From: an uncultured Acetatifactor sp. | GTDB lineage: Bacteria; Bacillota; Clostridia; Lachnospirales; Lachnospiraceae | NCBI GenBank assembly: GCA_948896875.1 | Contig: CAQUWW010000003.1 | Span: 1-16,689 of the forward strand | DNA: 16,689 nt | Reading direction: 5' to 3' | Shown: piece by piece, positions 1 through 7,239 of the stretch | Layout of the letters: each line of letters opens with the position of its first letter | Position numbering within the stretch: the stretch's first letter is position 1 | Notes under the pieces: generated by a model | The model's input: the letters and a program-made list of their open reading frames with translations, nothing else | Databases searched by the model: none | What the model was told of the DNA's origin: nothing | Program-made: the position numbers and the translations under genes

Positions 1-831
1 GTGGCAGACACTCCCTTTTTCTCGGAATTATCCCAGGGAATCGATTCCGGCTGCAAAAAACAGCATTATTATCTTCATGTTTTTTATCTGGATGATGGGA
101 AAGAAATAGAACAGCAGCTGAAAAGTCTGATTCACTTTGACTGTAAGGGAATCCTGCTGCTGGGAACCGAAATGCATGAGAAGGATTTGATGCCCTTTTT
201 AAATCTGAAGCTTCCTTTGGTCGTTCTGGATACTTACTTTGAAACGGTTCGGGCCAATTATGTTCTGATTAACAATGTGCAGGGAGCCTATCTTGCCACA
301 GATTATCTGATCTCTCACTGTAAGAGTCAGCCCGGTTACCTGCGTTCTTCTTATGCCATCAACAATTTTCAGGAACGGGCCGACGGTTTTTACAAGGCAG
401 TCCGCACCCACGGCATGTCCACTTCGAAGTCCAAAGTGCATCTTCTGACTCCCTCCATGGAAGGTGCTTACGCGGATATGACGACCCTGCTGGACAGCGG
501 GGAAGAACTGGCCTCCTGCTATTTCGCAGACAACGATCTGATCGCCTGCGGCGCAATGAAGGCCATGAAGGAACATGGGTATCGAATTCCGGAGGAAATC
601 TCCATCATCGGCTTCGACAACATGCCTGCCGCCGTCTACATGGAACCTGCCCTGACGACGATTCATGTGCCGAAACAGGCGATGGGCGAAGCAGCCGTCC
701 GCCGCCTCGCCCAAATCATCGAAGACAAAGATGAGGTTCCAATGAAGCTGGAAATCTCCACCACATTGATCAAAAGAAAAAGTATCAGGATTGTCTCACA
801 GAGAAATCGCTTCTGTCCAGGGAAAAATTAG
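1..831 (+). CDS. LacI-family transcriptional regulator, 5'-truncated
   Basis: This is the ligand-binding part of a LacI/GalR-type repressor, which would bind a small sugar-like effector and control a nearby catabolic operon. The frame is open from base 1 and the initial GTG is internal, because the usual N-terminal helix-turn-helix and hinge (about 60 residues) are missing. The visible 276 residues fit the periplasmic-binding-protein-like fold. They show FADNDLIACGAMKAM (about 175-189), IPEEISIIGFDN (196-207), a TTIHVPKQAMG segment (219-229) and a closing TTLIKRKSI strand (about 254-262), all typical of the family C-terminus. The effector cannot be told from the sequence. It is the only + strand gene, and its last 47 bases overlap the end of the converging glycosyltransferase gene. 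It is probably not part of the polysaccharide cluster. Family assignment is secure; the target is unknown. Confidence 0.93.
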   Translation: MADTPFFSELSQGIDSGCKKQHYYLHVFYLDDGKEIEQQLKSLIHFDCKGILLLGTEMHEKDLMPFLNLKLPLVVLDTYFETVRANYVLINNVQGAYLATDYLISHCKSQPGYLRSSYAINNFQERADGFYKAVRTHGMSTSKSKVHLLTPSMEGAYADMTTLLDSGEELASCYFADNDLIACGAMKAMKEHGYRIPEEISIIGFDNMPAAVYMEPALTTIHVPKQAMGEAAVRRLAQIIEDKDEVPMKLEISTTLIKRKSIRIVSQRNRFCPGKN

Positions 832-2797
832 GATTATAATAGGGATCTCCCGCTTCCAGTACTGCCTTCCATTTCTCCCGGAATTTCTCCGACTCCCTGT
901 TGTAACGTTCCGCCCGTTCACCGTTATTGTCAAGTCCCCTGGAAGCAGATTCATAGTGGAACAGCTCGGCAAAGGGTGTGAAGACATTCAACAGCCCCCT
1001 CTCCCGAAGCTTCAGGCAGAAATCCACATCATTCAGGGACACGGCAAATCCTTCGTCCAACCCGCCCACCGAAAGGAAGGTTTCCTTTTTGACCAACAGG
1101 CAGGCTCCGGTGACCGCACTGACATCCTGGGCATAGCACAGGCGCCCCATATACCCCAGATTCTGGCGATGCTGTCCGTAATGGGAGTGGCCTGCGGTCC
1201 TGTGGGCTCCAAGTCCCAGCACCACACCGGCATGCTGGATGGTCTTATCCGGATAGTACAGCTTTGCGCCTGTCGCGCCCACATCCTCCCGCTGGGCATA
1301 CATCAGAAGCTCCTCCATCCAGTTCACCGTAATCACTTCCGTATCGTTATTCAGCAGAAGAATATATTCTCCGGTAGCATATTTTACCCCCAGATTGTTG
1401 ACAGCCGAATAGTTAAACTCCCCGTGATAGCTGACCACCGAAATTCTGCCGTCGGCACTGCGCAATTCCTGGTTTCCCTTCTGTGCTTCCCCCGCATACT
1501 CATATCCCAGAAGCTGGCTATAATAGTCTTTGATCTCTTCGGTAACACTGTTATTCTCTACAATGATAATCTCATAATTATCATAGGTTGATTTCTCCCG
1601 TATGGAAGAAACACAGCGGCGCAGATCCTCCCTATGGTCTTTGTTGGCGATCACAATGGAGATCTTCGGTGTGCCCATAATCTGATAGCGAATCCGGAAA
1701 ATGGTCTCAAAAGCTCTGGTACTCTCAATCTTGAAATGTTCGTAACCGTGCTTGCGCAGATGCTCCGCCACCGCACCCTTCGCCGCCTCGATGGCATAAG
1801 GCTTGGCCTCGATATTGGATGCCGTACTGCCCGAATGGCTTCTCCAGTAATACATCAGCCGCGGCACATGAACAATCTTCCTGGCGTTGTCTGTGAGGCG
1901 CAGAATCATATCGTGGTCCTGGCTGCCGTCAAATCTGGTGCGGAATAATTCATTCCCGTCCAGAAGGCTTCTTGCAAAGACGCTGAAATGGCAGATATAA
2001 TTGTTGGCCCGCAGATTGTCCGGCGCATAGTCCGGCTTAAAATGCATGGTCAGCATGTGGTCGATATTGCCGCTCTTAAAGGTAGTCTCATCGCAGTAGA
2101 GATAATCCGCTCCCTGTTCATTGATTGCCTTTGCATATTCATAGAGCACGCTGGGATGCAGGATGTCATCCTGGTCCAGCAGACCGATATACTCGCCGGT
2201 GGCCATCTGCAGGCAGGCATTTGTGTTGCCCGCAATGCCGCCATTTTTTTCCAGGTGCTGATAGACAATCCTGCCGTCGGCTCTGGCCGCATATTCCCGA
2301 CAGATCTCACCGATATAGGCATGCTCCTGATCCGAGCCGTCGGCCAGACACAGCTCCCAGTTCCCATAGGTCTGGTTCATGACGGAATCCAGCATCTCAA
2401 TCTGAAATTCTCTCTCATTATTCCACAGCGGCACAAGGATGCTGATTTTTACCATTCTGGGGAATACGGTATCCCGCTCTGCGGCCGCCTGCTCCGGCGT
2501 TGGAAAGCTGGCGGTGCCATACTGCTTCATGGCTTCCCGCTCTCGTTTCTTATATCCGATTTTATGAATCACTCCTCTGGGACCGCCGCAGTTTTTCAAT
2601 CTGTCTTTCTGGCGGATCACCCAGTGCAGACCATTCCGCACCGGTTTGGCCGCTTTCCAGAGAGGATTGTTTTTAATGCGTCCCAGCTTCCATTCCAGTT
2701 CCTCGTTTTTTGCCTCCAGATCTGCAACACGGGCCGCCAAATCCGCGCATTTCAAATGCTCCTGTTCATATGCCTGTCTGTAATCTGTTTCCTTCAT
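785..2797 (-). CDS. Two-domain family 2 glycosyltransferase (GT2-GT2)
   Basis: This is a cytoplasmic, probably membrane-associated enzyme of 670 residues that adds sugars to the growing surface polysaccharide. Residues about 8-42 are heptad-like and probably coiled coil (many Leu, Glu, Lys). The first GT-A domain (about 118-350) opens with ISILVPLWNN, has QTYGNWELCLADGS, and carries the metal/nucleotide motif LLDQDD (206-211); it continues with HFKPDYAPDNLRANNYIC and GSQDHDMILR. The second GT-A domain (about 378-640) starts KISIVIANKDHRED, has the acidic motif LLNNDTE (481-487) and a C-terminal LNDVDFCLKL with the acceptor-side HYES. Both domains look intact, so two linkages or a repeating disaccharide are possible; the donor cannot be read from sequence, and dTDP-rhamnose is a guess from context. 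The ATG at 2797 follows an AGGGAGAGGAAG ribosome site, 12 bases after the preceding gene's stop. It is the last gene of the cluster. Confidence 0.93.
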   Translation of the reverse strand: MKETDYRQAYEQEHLKCADLAARVADLEAKNEELEWKLGRIKNNPLWKAAKPVRNGLHWVIRQKDRLKNCGGPRGVIHKIGYKKREREAMKQYGTASFPTPEQAAAERDTVFPRMVKISILVPLWNNEREFQIEMLDSVMNQTYGNWELCLADGSDQEHAYIGEICREYAARADGRIVYQHLEKNGGIAGNTNACLQMATGEYIGLLDQDDILHPSVLYEYAKAINEQGADYLYCDETTFKSGNIDHMLTMHFKPDYAPDNLRANNYICHFSVFARSLLDGNELFRTRFDGSQDHDMILRLTDNARKIVHVPRLMYYWRSHSGSTASNIEAKPYAIEAAKGAVAEHLRKHGYEHFKIESTRAFETIFRIRYQIMGTPKISIVIANKDHREDLRRCVSSIREKSTYDNYEIIIVENNSVTEEIKDYYSQLLGYEYAGEAQKGNQELRSADGRISVVSYHGEFNYSAVNNLGVKYATGEYILLLNNDTEVITVNWMEELLMYAQREDVGATGAKLYYPDKTIQHAGVVLGLGAHRTAGHSHYGQHRQNLGYMGRLCYAQDVSAVTGACLLVKKETFLSVGGLDEGFAVSLNDVDFCLKLRERGLLNVFTPFAELFHYESASRGLDNNGERAERYNRESEKFREKWKAVLEAGDPYYNPNFSLDRSDFSVRQS

Positions 2798-2809
2798 ACT
2801 TCCTCTCCC

Positions 2810-4945
2810 TCACATCGCTTTCTCCTGGCGGCGCCCCCCGGATTTCCCTTCCAGGCTTACAAACCGGTTGCTCCAGTTGATCAGCTTCAATCTGCTCACC
2901 CGGTTTTCGGCAGCCAAACCCAATCGATACTTCCCGGCCGGGAGTTCTCCCTCCTCTATCTCCACATGGAATCCACAAAGAGCCACATTGGTCTGATCCG
3001 GCATATTTTCCTCCAGATCCGGGCGATACTGTCCTTCCAGGCCCAGGGCATAAATCTCCTCCGCATGTGACACATTTGTCATTTTCTTATTTTCCCCGGT
3101 ATCTGCCCGGGCTCCGGCTGACAGCTCCGGACTCTCTGCTGCCTTCCGCAGTAAGAGCAGCCTGTCATAGCAGGCGTTATTATCTCCAAGTACAATGCCA
3201 TAGCCCAAAATCCGGGCACCCCTGCAATCTTCCACCCGCACCATCAGGCAGGCGTCCGGACGGTATCCTTCCGCGGAAAATCTGTAACTCATTCCCCCGC
3301 TTTTCCGGATCTCATTTCCTGCCGTCAGATATGCCGGGCGGATTCCGGTATCCAGTCCCGTCCGGTTCAGATGCACGGAATAATAAGGATCCACCCCATC
3401 CAGTCCCGGATGTCTTCTATAAAGGGCATCTCGTTCCTTCAGCAGTCGCTCCAGCTTTTCCTGAGATTCGTCATCTCCTCTGCTCAGAGACTCATGATGA
3501 TAGGCATATCTGCTGTTCAGGCACACATTCCAATACCCCAGTTCATACAGCCGAAAGCAAAAGTCCACATCGTTAAAAGCCACCCTCAGCTCTTCGGAGA
3601 ATCCTCCCGCCTCCAGGAACTTTCCCCTCTCCACCATAAGGCAGGCCGCCGTCACCGCCAGCACATTTCTCTTCCCCCGGTTTGCTCCGCCATAATAGTC
3701 CCGGTCATCCTCCATAAATTGCAGCTTATGCACCGGGCCCATTGGAAGATTGGTAATTCCGGCATGCTGTATCCTGGCAGAATCCGGATAATACAGCTTT
3801 AAGCCCACTGCCCCTGTGTAGTCCCGATCCGCCATTGCCGCCATCTGTGTCAGGACTCCCGGCTGGCACAATTCCACATCATCATTCAGAAACAGGAGAA
3901 ATGTCCCCCTTGCCTTCTCTGCCCCCAGATTGCACATGCGGGAAAAATGGAATTCCATGGGATGATACAGATAAGTGATGCGGGTATCCCCGCCCTCTGT
4001 CAGCGCCTGAATTCTGTCTCTGTTCTCCCGGCTGCTGCCATTGTCCACAATAATCACTTCATAGGGTATGGCAGCCGACCCCTGCTGTCCCTGTGCCGCC
4101 AAAGCGCAGCCCTGCAGGCATTTTCCCAATGTCTCCGGATGATCTTTGGAAGGAATGATCACCGATATCACCGGTTCCCTCTCTTCTCCCGCTTTCGTCG
4201 GAACAATCCATCCATCCTGGAAATCCCGCAGCAGCCTTTCCTCTTCTCTCCTCAAAAAATCGGAGGTTTCCAGAAAGCGATTCTGCGCCTCTTTCCCCTC
4301 CCCGTGAAACAGAATATCCGAAATATGTCCTATACTGCGGCTGCCTTTCCTATATCCTCCCGCCATTGCCGCACAAACATGAAGCCACTTCTCATAACCG
4401 GCCGGATCCCATACGATATATCTCTCCGCTCCGTCGCCGGTCTCCCTTCTAAGCTGCGGCATCCATTTCTCCGCCCGCCGGAACAGATCCCCCCGCATTG
4501 CGGTCAGACCGCCGAAATAAAAAAAGCTGTCCAGCAGGTCCGGAGACCAGTCCGGCTTGAACCAGGGGGCTTCGTATCCTTCCCGCGCCTCTCTTTCCCC
4601 TGTTTCTGTCTTATCCTGTCGGGTGCTGTCCTCATCACCATACAAAAGCTGTACTTCGGGATGCACCCTGAAATAGTTGCCGATCTTTTCTTCGGCGCCG
4701 ACGGCCAGTACTCCTTTTTCTACATGGACAATGACAAAATCGCCTTCGTTTTTCCCTTCTGCCGGTTCTGCAATGCCATGCCCGGCTGTGACGATTTCTC
4801 CGGCATCCGCAGCCCTCTCGCCTGTAATTTTCTCCTGCTCTGCCAGCCACTCTGTATAAGTGCCGCGCCGCCCCCGCAATATCCTATGGTAACGCCGATT
4901 CTCCCTTTGAATCAGTACCTGCCTCGCAAGTTCCTTTATCTTCAA
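2810..4945 (-). CDS. Large family 2 glycosyltransferase with degenerate N-terminal domain
   Basis: This 711-residue glycosyltransferase of surface polysaccharide synthesis has one complete GT2 domain (about 258-500): VISVIIPSKDHPE, YEVIIVDNGSS, the acidic motif FLNDDVE (352-358), then FNDVDFCFRLYELGYW and HHESLSRG. Before it (about 69-215) lies what appears to be the rear half of a second GT2 domain. It keeps YGDEDS and WFKPDWSPDLLDSFFY but lacks the opening nucleotide-binding half, and the place of LLDxDD is taken by IVHVEK, so this part is probably non-catalytic. Residues about 541-700 are a beta-rich C-terminal module of unknown role. The start is TTG at 4945, preceded by AAGGAG with 8 bases of spacing. 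The frame is the same as the upstream methyltransferase-kinase, whose TAA ends 30 bases earlier, and no ATG or GTG lies between in frame. The donor sugar is unknown. Confidence 0.9.
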   Translation of the reverse strand: MKIKELARQVLIQRENRRYHRILRGRRGTYTEWLAEQEKITGERAADAGEIVTAGHGIAEPAEGKNEGDFVIVHVEKGVLAVGAEEKIGNYFRVHPEVQLLYGDEDSTRQDKTETGEREAREGYEAPWFKPDWSPDLLDSFFYFGGLTAMRGDLFRRAEKWMPQLRRETGDGAERYIVWDPAGYEKWLHVCAAMAGGYRKGSRSIGHISDILFHGEGKEAQNRFLETSDFLRREEERLLRDFQDGWIVPTKAGEEREPVISVIIPSKDHPETLGKCLQGCALAAQGQQGSAAIPYEVIIVDNGSSRENRDRIQALTEGGDTRITYLYHPMEFHFSRMCNLGAEKARGTFLLFLNDDVELCQPGVLTQMAAMADRDYTGAVGLKLYYPDSARIQHAGITNLPMGPVHKLQFMEDDRDYYGGANRGKRNVLAVTAACLMVERGKFLEAGGFSEELRVAFNDVDFCFRLYELGYWNVCLNSRYAYHHESLSRGDDESQEKLERLLKERDALYRRHPGLDGVDPYYSVHLNRTGLDTGIRPAYLTAGNEIRKSGGMSYRFSAEGYRPDACLMVRVEDCRGARILGYGIVLGDNNACYDRLLLLRKAAESPELSAGARADTGENKKMTNVSHAEEIYALGLEGQYRPDLEENMPDQTNVALCGFHVEIEEGELPAGKYRLGLAAENRVSRLKLINWSNRFVSLEGKSGGRRQEKAM

Positions 4946-4953
4946 ATTCCATG

Positions 4954-4959
4954 CTCCTT
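4954..4959 (-). promoter_or_regulatory. Shine-Dalgarno site deciding a TTG start
   Basis: AAGGAG on the - strand lies 8 bases before the TTG at 4945. The nearby ATG at 4952 is out of frame with the glycosyltransferase, and the only in-frame initiation-type codon after the preceding gene's TAA (4978-4976) is this TTG. The site therefore fixes the non-ATG start. Confidence 0.7.
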
Positions 4960-4975
4960 CCCGGACTGCAGCCTC

Positions 4976-7042
4976 TTAGCGCCGCACCGCCATATCCTGC
5001 GCCATGGCAAGCGGCAGCCGCACAATCTCCATCCGCACATGCAGCCGATTCTCTGTCTGAGCTTCCAGCTTATCCAGCGAAATACACAGATTGGGATCCT
5101 CTGTGGGGAAAACGATGCTGGGACAGTAGGCTTCGCCCCTTCCCCCGCTCCACAGGATGCGTCCGTTTGCGGTGAGCACCTTCCTTTTTTCCAAAGGGAC
5201 CCGCTCCCCGTTCCATGTCATCTCCTGTATCTTCACCGAACAGGCCGCAAAGGCCGGGTCAATGCGAAGGCGCTTCACCCCCTCCGCCACGCTCAGCTCC
5301 ATCTCAATGAGATTCTCCCCCTGATAAGCATTCCTGACAAAATAGGAACCGTCCTCGAAGCAGCCCTCTCCTCTATCCTCGTAGATCTGTACACGGTTGA
5401 TCCGGTCCGAGTCCTCATACCTGTCAATCCAATTCTGGGGCATCATCACTCTGCCCCCAATCTCTTCCCGCAGCACAGCCATTGGCTTCCGGCTTCCCGT
5501 CACAAATTCCTGAAATTCCCTCTCGGCCGCCTTGAATTTCTCCGCTTCCGCCTCCGTGACAGAAAGCTCCCCCATCGCCCGCTCTATCTGCAGCTTCTTC
5601 CGATTTTCGTCCTCCAGGAGGTAGCAGTAAATCGCCCGGAAAGCCAGCTCCTTTGTATCGATAGGCTTGCCGAAGGTCCACTCGTAGTCAATCAATGTCC
5701 ACTTATCTCCATCCACCAGAAGATTGGAAAATATCAGATCAAAATCCGCCGCCGGGTATTCGCTGTTATAGCCGATACGCTCCACATACTCCCGAAAATA
5801 TCGATAAAATCCTTCCGGATCATTCCTCTCCAGACAGCCGTCCATCAGTTCCGATAGGGGCCTCCCCCCGACGAATTCAAACTCCACCCACAGCCCGTCC
5901 TCTTCCTCCATCAGCTGACAGTGATTGATCTCCAATCTGCTGCCACGGTACTTTTCTTCCAGCTTCTCATAGGCGGCGGCCATTCCCCGGATATGCTCTC
6001 CGGCCTCGGAAGTCATGGGATACTTTGCGACAAATGCAGACCCCTGCCCCTTTTGGGCGATTTCCGTCCTGACCGCATATTCCGGCGCCCGATCATTGGA
6101 GTATTTGACATATTTTGTCTCGAATTCCTCACCGATCACCGCCAGATAAGAGTTGGAGAACAGTGGAAAAAGCCCTTCCTCCGTCAGGCCGTCAAAAACG
6201 CTTTTCTCGTCGAACAGCAGCATCCTGTCTCTGTCGAAATTCCGCAGGTTATTTGACAGTTCTCCTTTTCCCGGCAGATAATCGTCCCCGTACATCTGGG
6301 TCATAAACTTATAATCCGGATAGGGATAATAAAAATGATATTCTTCCACCCCGCATGTTCTGAAAATTTCTTCCAGGCCGTTTCTCCCAAAGGTGCGCAC
6401 ACCGCTGTCTGCCCCGTAACCTTCAATGCCGGAAAAATAAGTTCCCAGATGGTCTTCCTTACATCCCGCAAAATATTTCAGTCCATATTTATTTTCAATG
6501 GCAATGAGAATTCTGCCACCCTCCGCCAGGTGCGGCAGAAGCAGTTTCAGGAAATCCTCATAGGCCGTCTCTCCTCCGATATAACTCTGTCCGTACTCAA
6601 AGACACCGATCAGGCAGATATAGTCAAAATCTCCAGGCAAATCTGGTTCTATATCCTTAAAATTCCCTACATGGATTGTAATGTTGTCACAGCCTCTATG
6701 CCTGTGCGCGTTGATCAGGCTTCGCTTTTTGGACAGTTCCACACAGGTCACAGAGCCCGCTTTTCTGGCCAGAACCCCTGTGATGGCGCCACATCCGCTT
6801 CCCACCTCCAGCACCTTGCTGCTCTTATTCATAGGAACCCATTCCACAATATTCTCCCGCAGGGGAGAGAGATGATACAGCACAGACCAGTTCTTCCGCT
6901 CCTCGATGACGGCCCCATACTCCGCGGAAGACTTACTCTTCACAATGTCCAGCAGCTCATCCTCCAGCGCGCCCTCGCTGTAATAGTCCTTTCCCGGATA
7001 TTTACTATAGTCCAGTTTTACTTTTCCGATTTCTTCCGTCAT
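4976..7042 (-). CDS. SAM-dependent methyltransferase fused to a kinase-like domain (WbdD-like architecture)
   Basis: The 688-residue protein has three parts. Residues about 50-240 are a class I SAM methyltransferase: VLEVGSGCGAITG (77-89) is motif I, VELSKK (101-106) the acidic ribose-binding strand, and FDYICLIGVFEY (139-150) the motif IV region. Residues about 305-515 look like a kinase/aminoglycoside-phosphotransferase fold. A candidate ATP lysine sits in FVAKYP (K340), a hinge-like VEFEFVGGRPL follows, and FDLIFSNLLV gives D435 and N440 five residues apart, then LIDYEW (D452) in the DFG position. This is the Asp-Asn-Asp spacing of kinases, although the usual His before the catalytic Asp is replaced by Asp433. 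Residues about 545-680 are beta-rich. E. coli O9a WbdD has the same methyltransferase-then-kinase order and caps polysaccharide ends with methyl phosphate; that this protein does likewise is inference. The ATG at 7042 follows GGAGAGG. The kinase call is by motif only. Confidence 0.82.
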   Translation of the reverse strand: MTEEIGKVKLDYSKYPGKDYYSEGALEDELLDIVKSKSSAEYGAVIEERKNWSVLYHLSPLRENIVEWVPMNKSSKVLEVGSGCGAITGVLARKAGSVTCVELSKKRSLINAHRHRGCDNITIHVGNFKDIEPDLPGDFDYICLIGVFEYGQSYIGGETAYEDFLKLLLPHLAEGGRILIAIENKYGLKYFAGCKEDHLGTYFSGIEGYGADSGVRTFGRNGLEEIFRTCGVEEYHFYYPYPDYKFMTQMYGDDYLPGKGELSNNLRNFDRDRMLLFDEKSVFDGLTEEGLFPLFSNSYLAVIGEEFETKYVKYSNDRAPEYAVRTEIAQKGQGSAFVAKYPMTSEAGEHIRGMAAAYEKLEEKYRGSRLEINHCQLMEEEDGLWVEFEFVGGRPLSELMDGCLERNDPEGFYRYFREYVERIGYNSEYPAADFDLIFSNLLVDGDKWTLIDYEWTFGKPIDTKELAFRAIYCYLLEDENRKKLQIERAMGELSVTEAEAEKFKAAEREFQEFVTGSRKPMAVLREEIGGRVMMPQNWIDRYEDSDRINRVQIYEDRGEGCFEDGSYFVRNAYQGENLIEMELSVAEGVKRLRIDPAFAACSVKIQEMTWNGERVPLEKRKVLTANGRILWSGGRGEAYCPSIVFPTEDPNLCISLDKLEAQTENRLHVRMEIVRLPLAMAQDMAVRR

Positions 7043-7097
7043 CTATATCCTCTCCGCCGTCCTGCCTACGGCATGTCCATTCCGTCCCTTTGTTCAT

Positions 7098-7118
7098 CCT
7101 TCTGCGATCCGCAGGAGG
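7098..7118. repeat. Hairpin-forming inverted repeat
   Basis: The + strand reads as a 9-bp stem (with one T-G wobble) around a 3-base loop, ATC. On the - strand, which is the transcribed direction here, the wobble becomes a mismatch. No T-run follows, so it does not look like a terminator. Confidence 0.55.
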
Positions 7119-7173
7119 CATATCCCTCCAATCATTGCATTTCTGCTCCGCCTTAGCCTTCCGAACTCATTAT

Positions 7174-7187
7174 GTCGAATATTCGAC
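7174..7187. repeat. Perfect 14-base palindrome GTCGAATATTCGAC
   Basis: The two 7-base halves are exact reverse complements with no spacer. It lies 131 bases before the start of the methyltransferase-kinase gene and 52 bases after the ATPase stop. It could be a binding site for a dimeric regulator or part of a dispersed repeat; sequence alone does not decide. Confidence 0.6.
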
Positions 7188-7239
7188 CGGCTAGCGCATC
7201 CTCCCGCACTCAGGCCGACACTATGCTCTCCCTGTCCTG

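Larger units (their letters stand above)
7043..7239. other. Intergenic gap with palindromes; possible interspersed repeat
   Basis: This 197-base gap is the only sizeable break inside the downstream half of the cluster. It contains a perfect 14-base palindrome (7174-7187), a 9-bp hairpin (7098-7118) and a short TGCC-TAC-GGCA inverted repeat around 7065-7075. No U-rich intrinsic terminator is seen on the - strand. A CATAAT on the - strand just after the palindrome resembles a -10 box but has no convincing -35, so a promoter for the methyltransferase-kinase and glycosyltransferase genes is possible but weakly supported. There is no credible ORF with a ribosome site. Confidence 0.5.

Noticed and set aside
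1..3. GTG at base 1 considered as the real LacI start
   Set aside because: The protein would lack its DNA-binding domain; the gene is simply cut by the contig edge.
1988..3070. A 360-codon + strand open frame
   Set aside because: It is antisense to the two glycosyltransferases, with no domain pattern and no ribosome site.
3947..5857. A 636-codon + strand open frame
   Set aside because: It spans antisense to two well-supported genes, its product is Pro/His/Leu-rich without a recognisable domain, and it follows from purine-rich codon use on the other strand.
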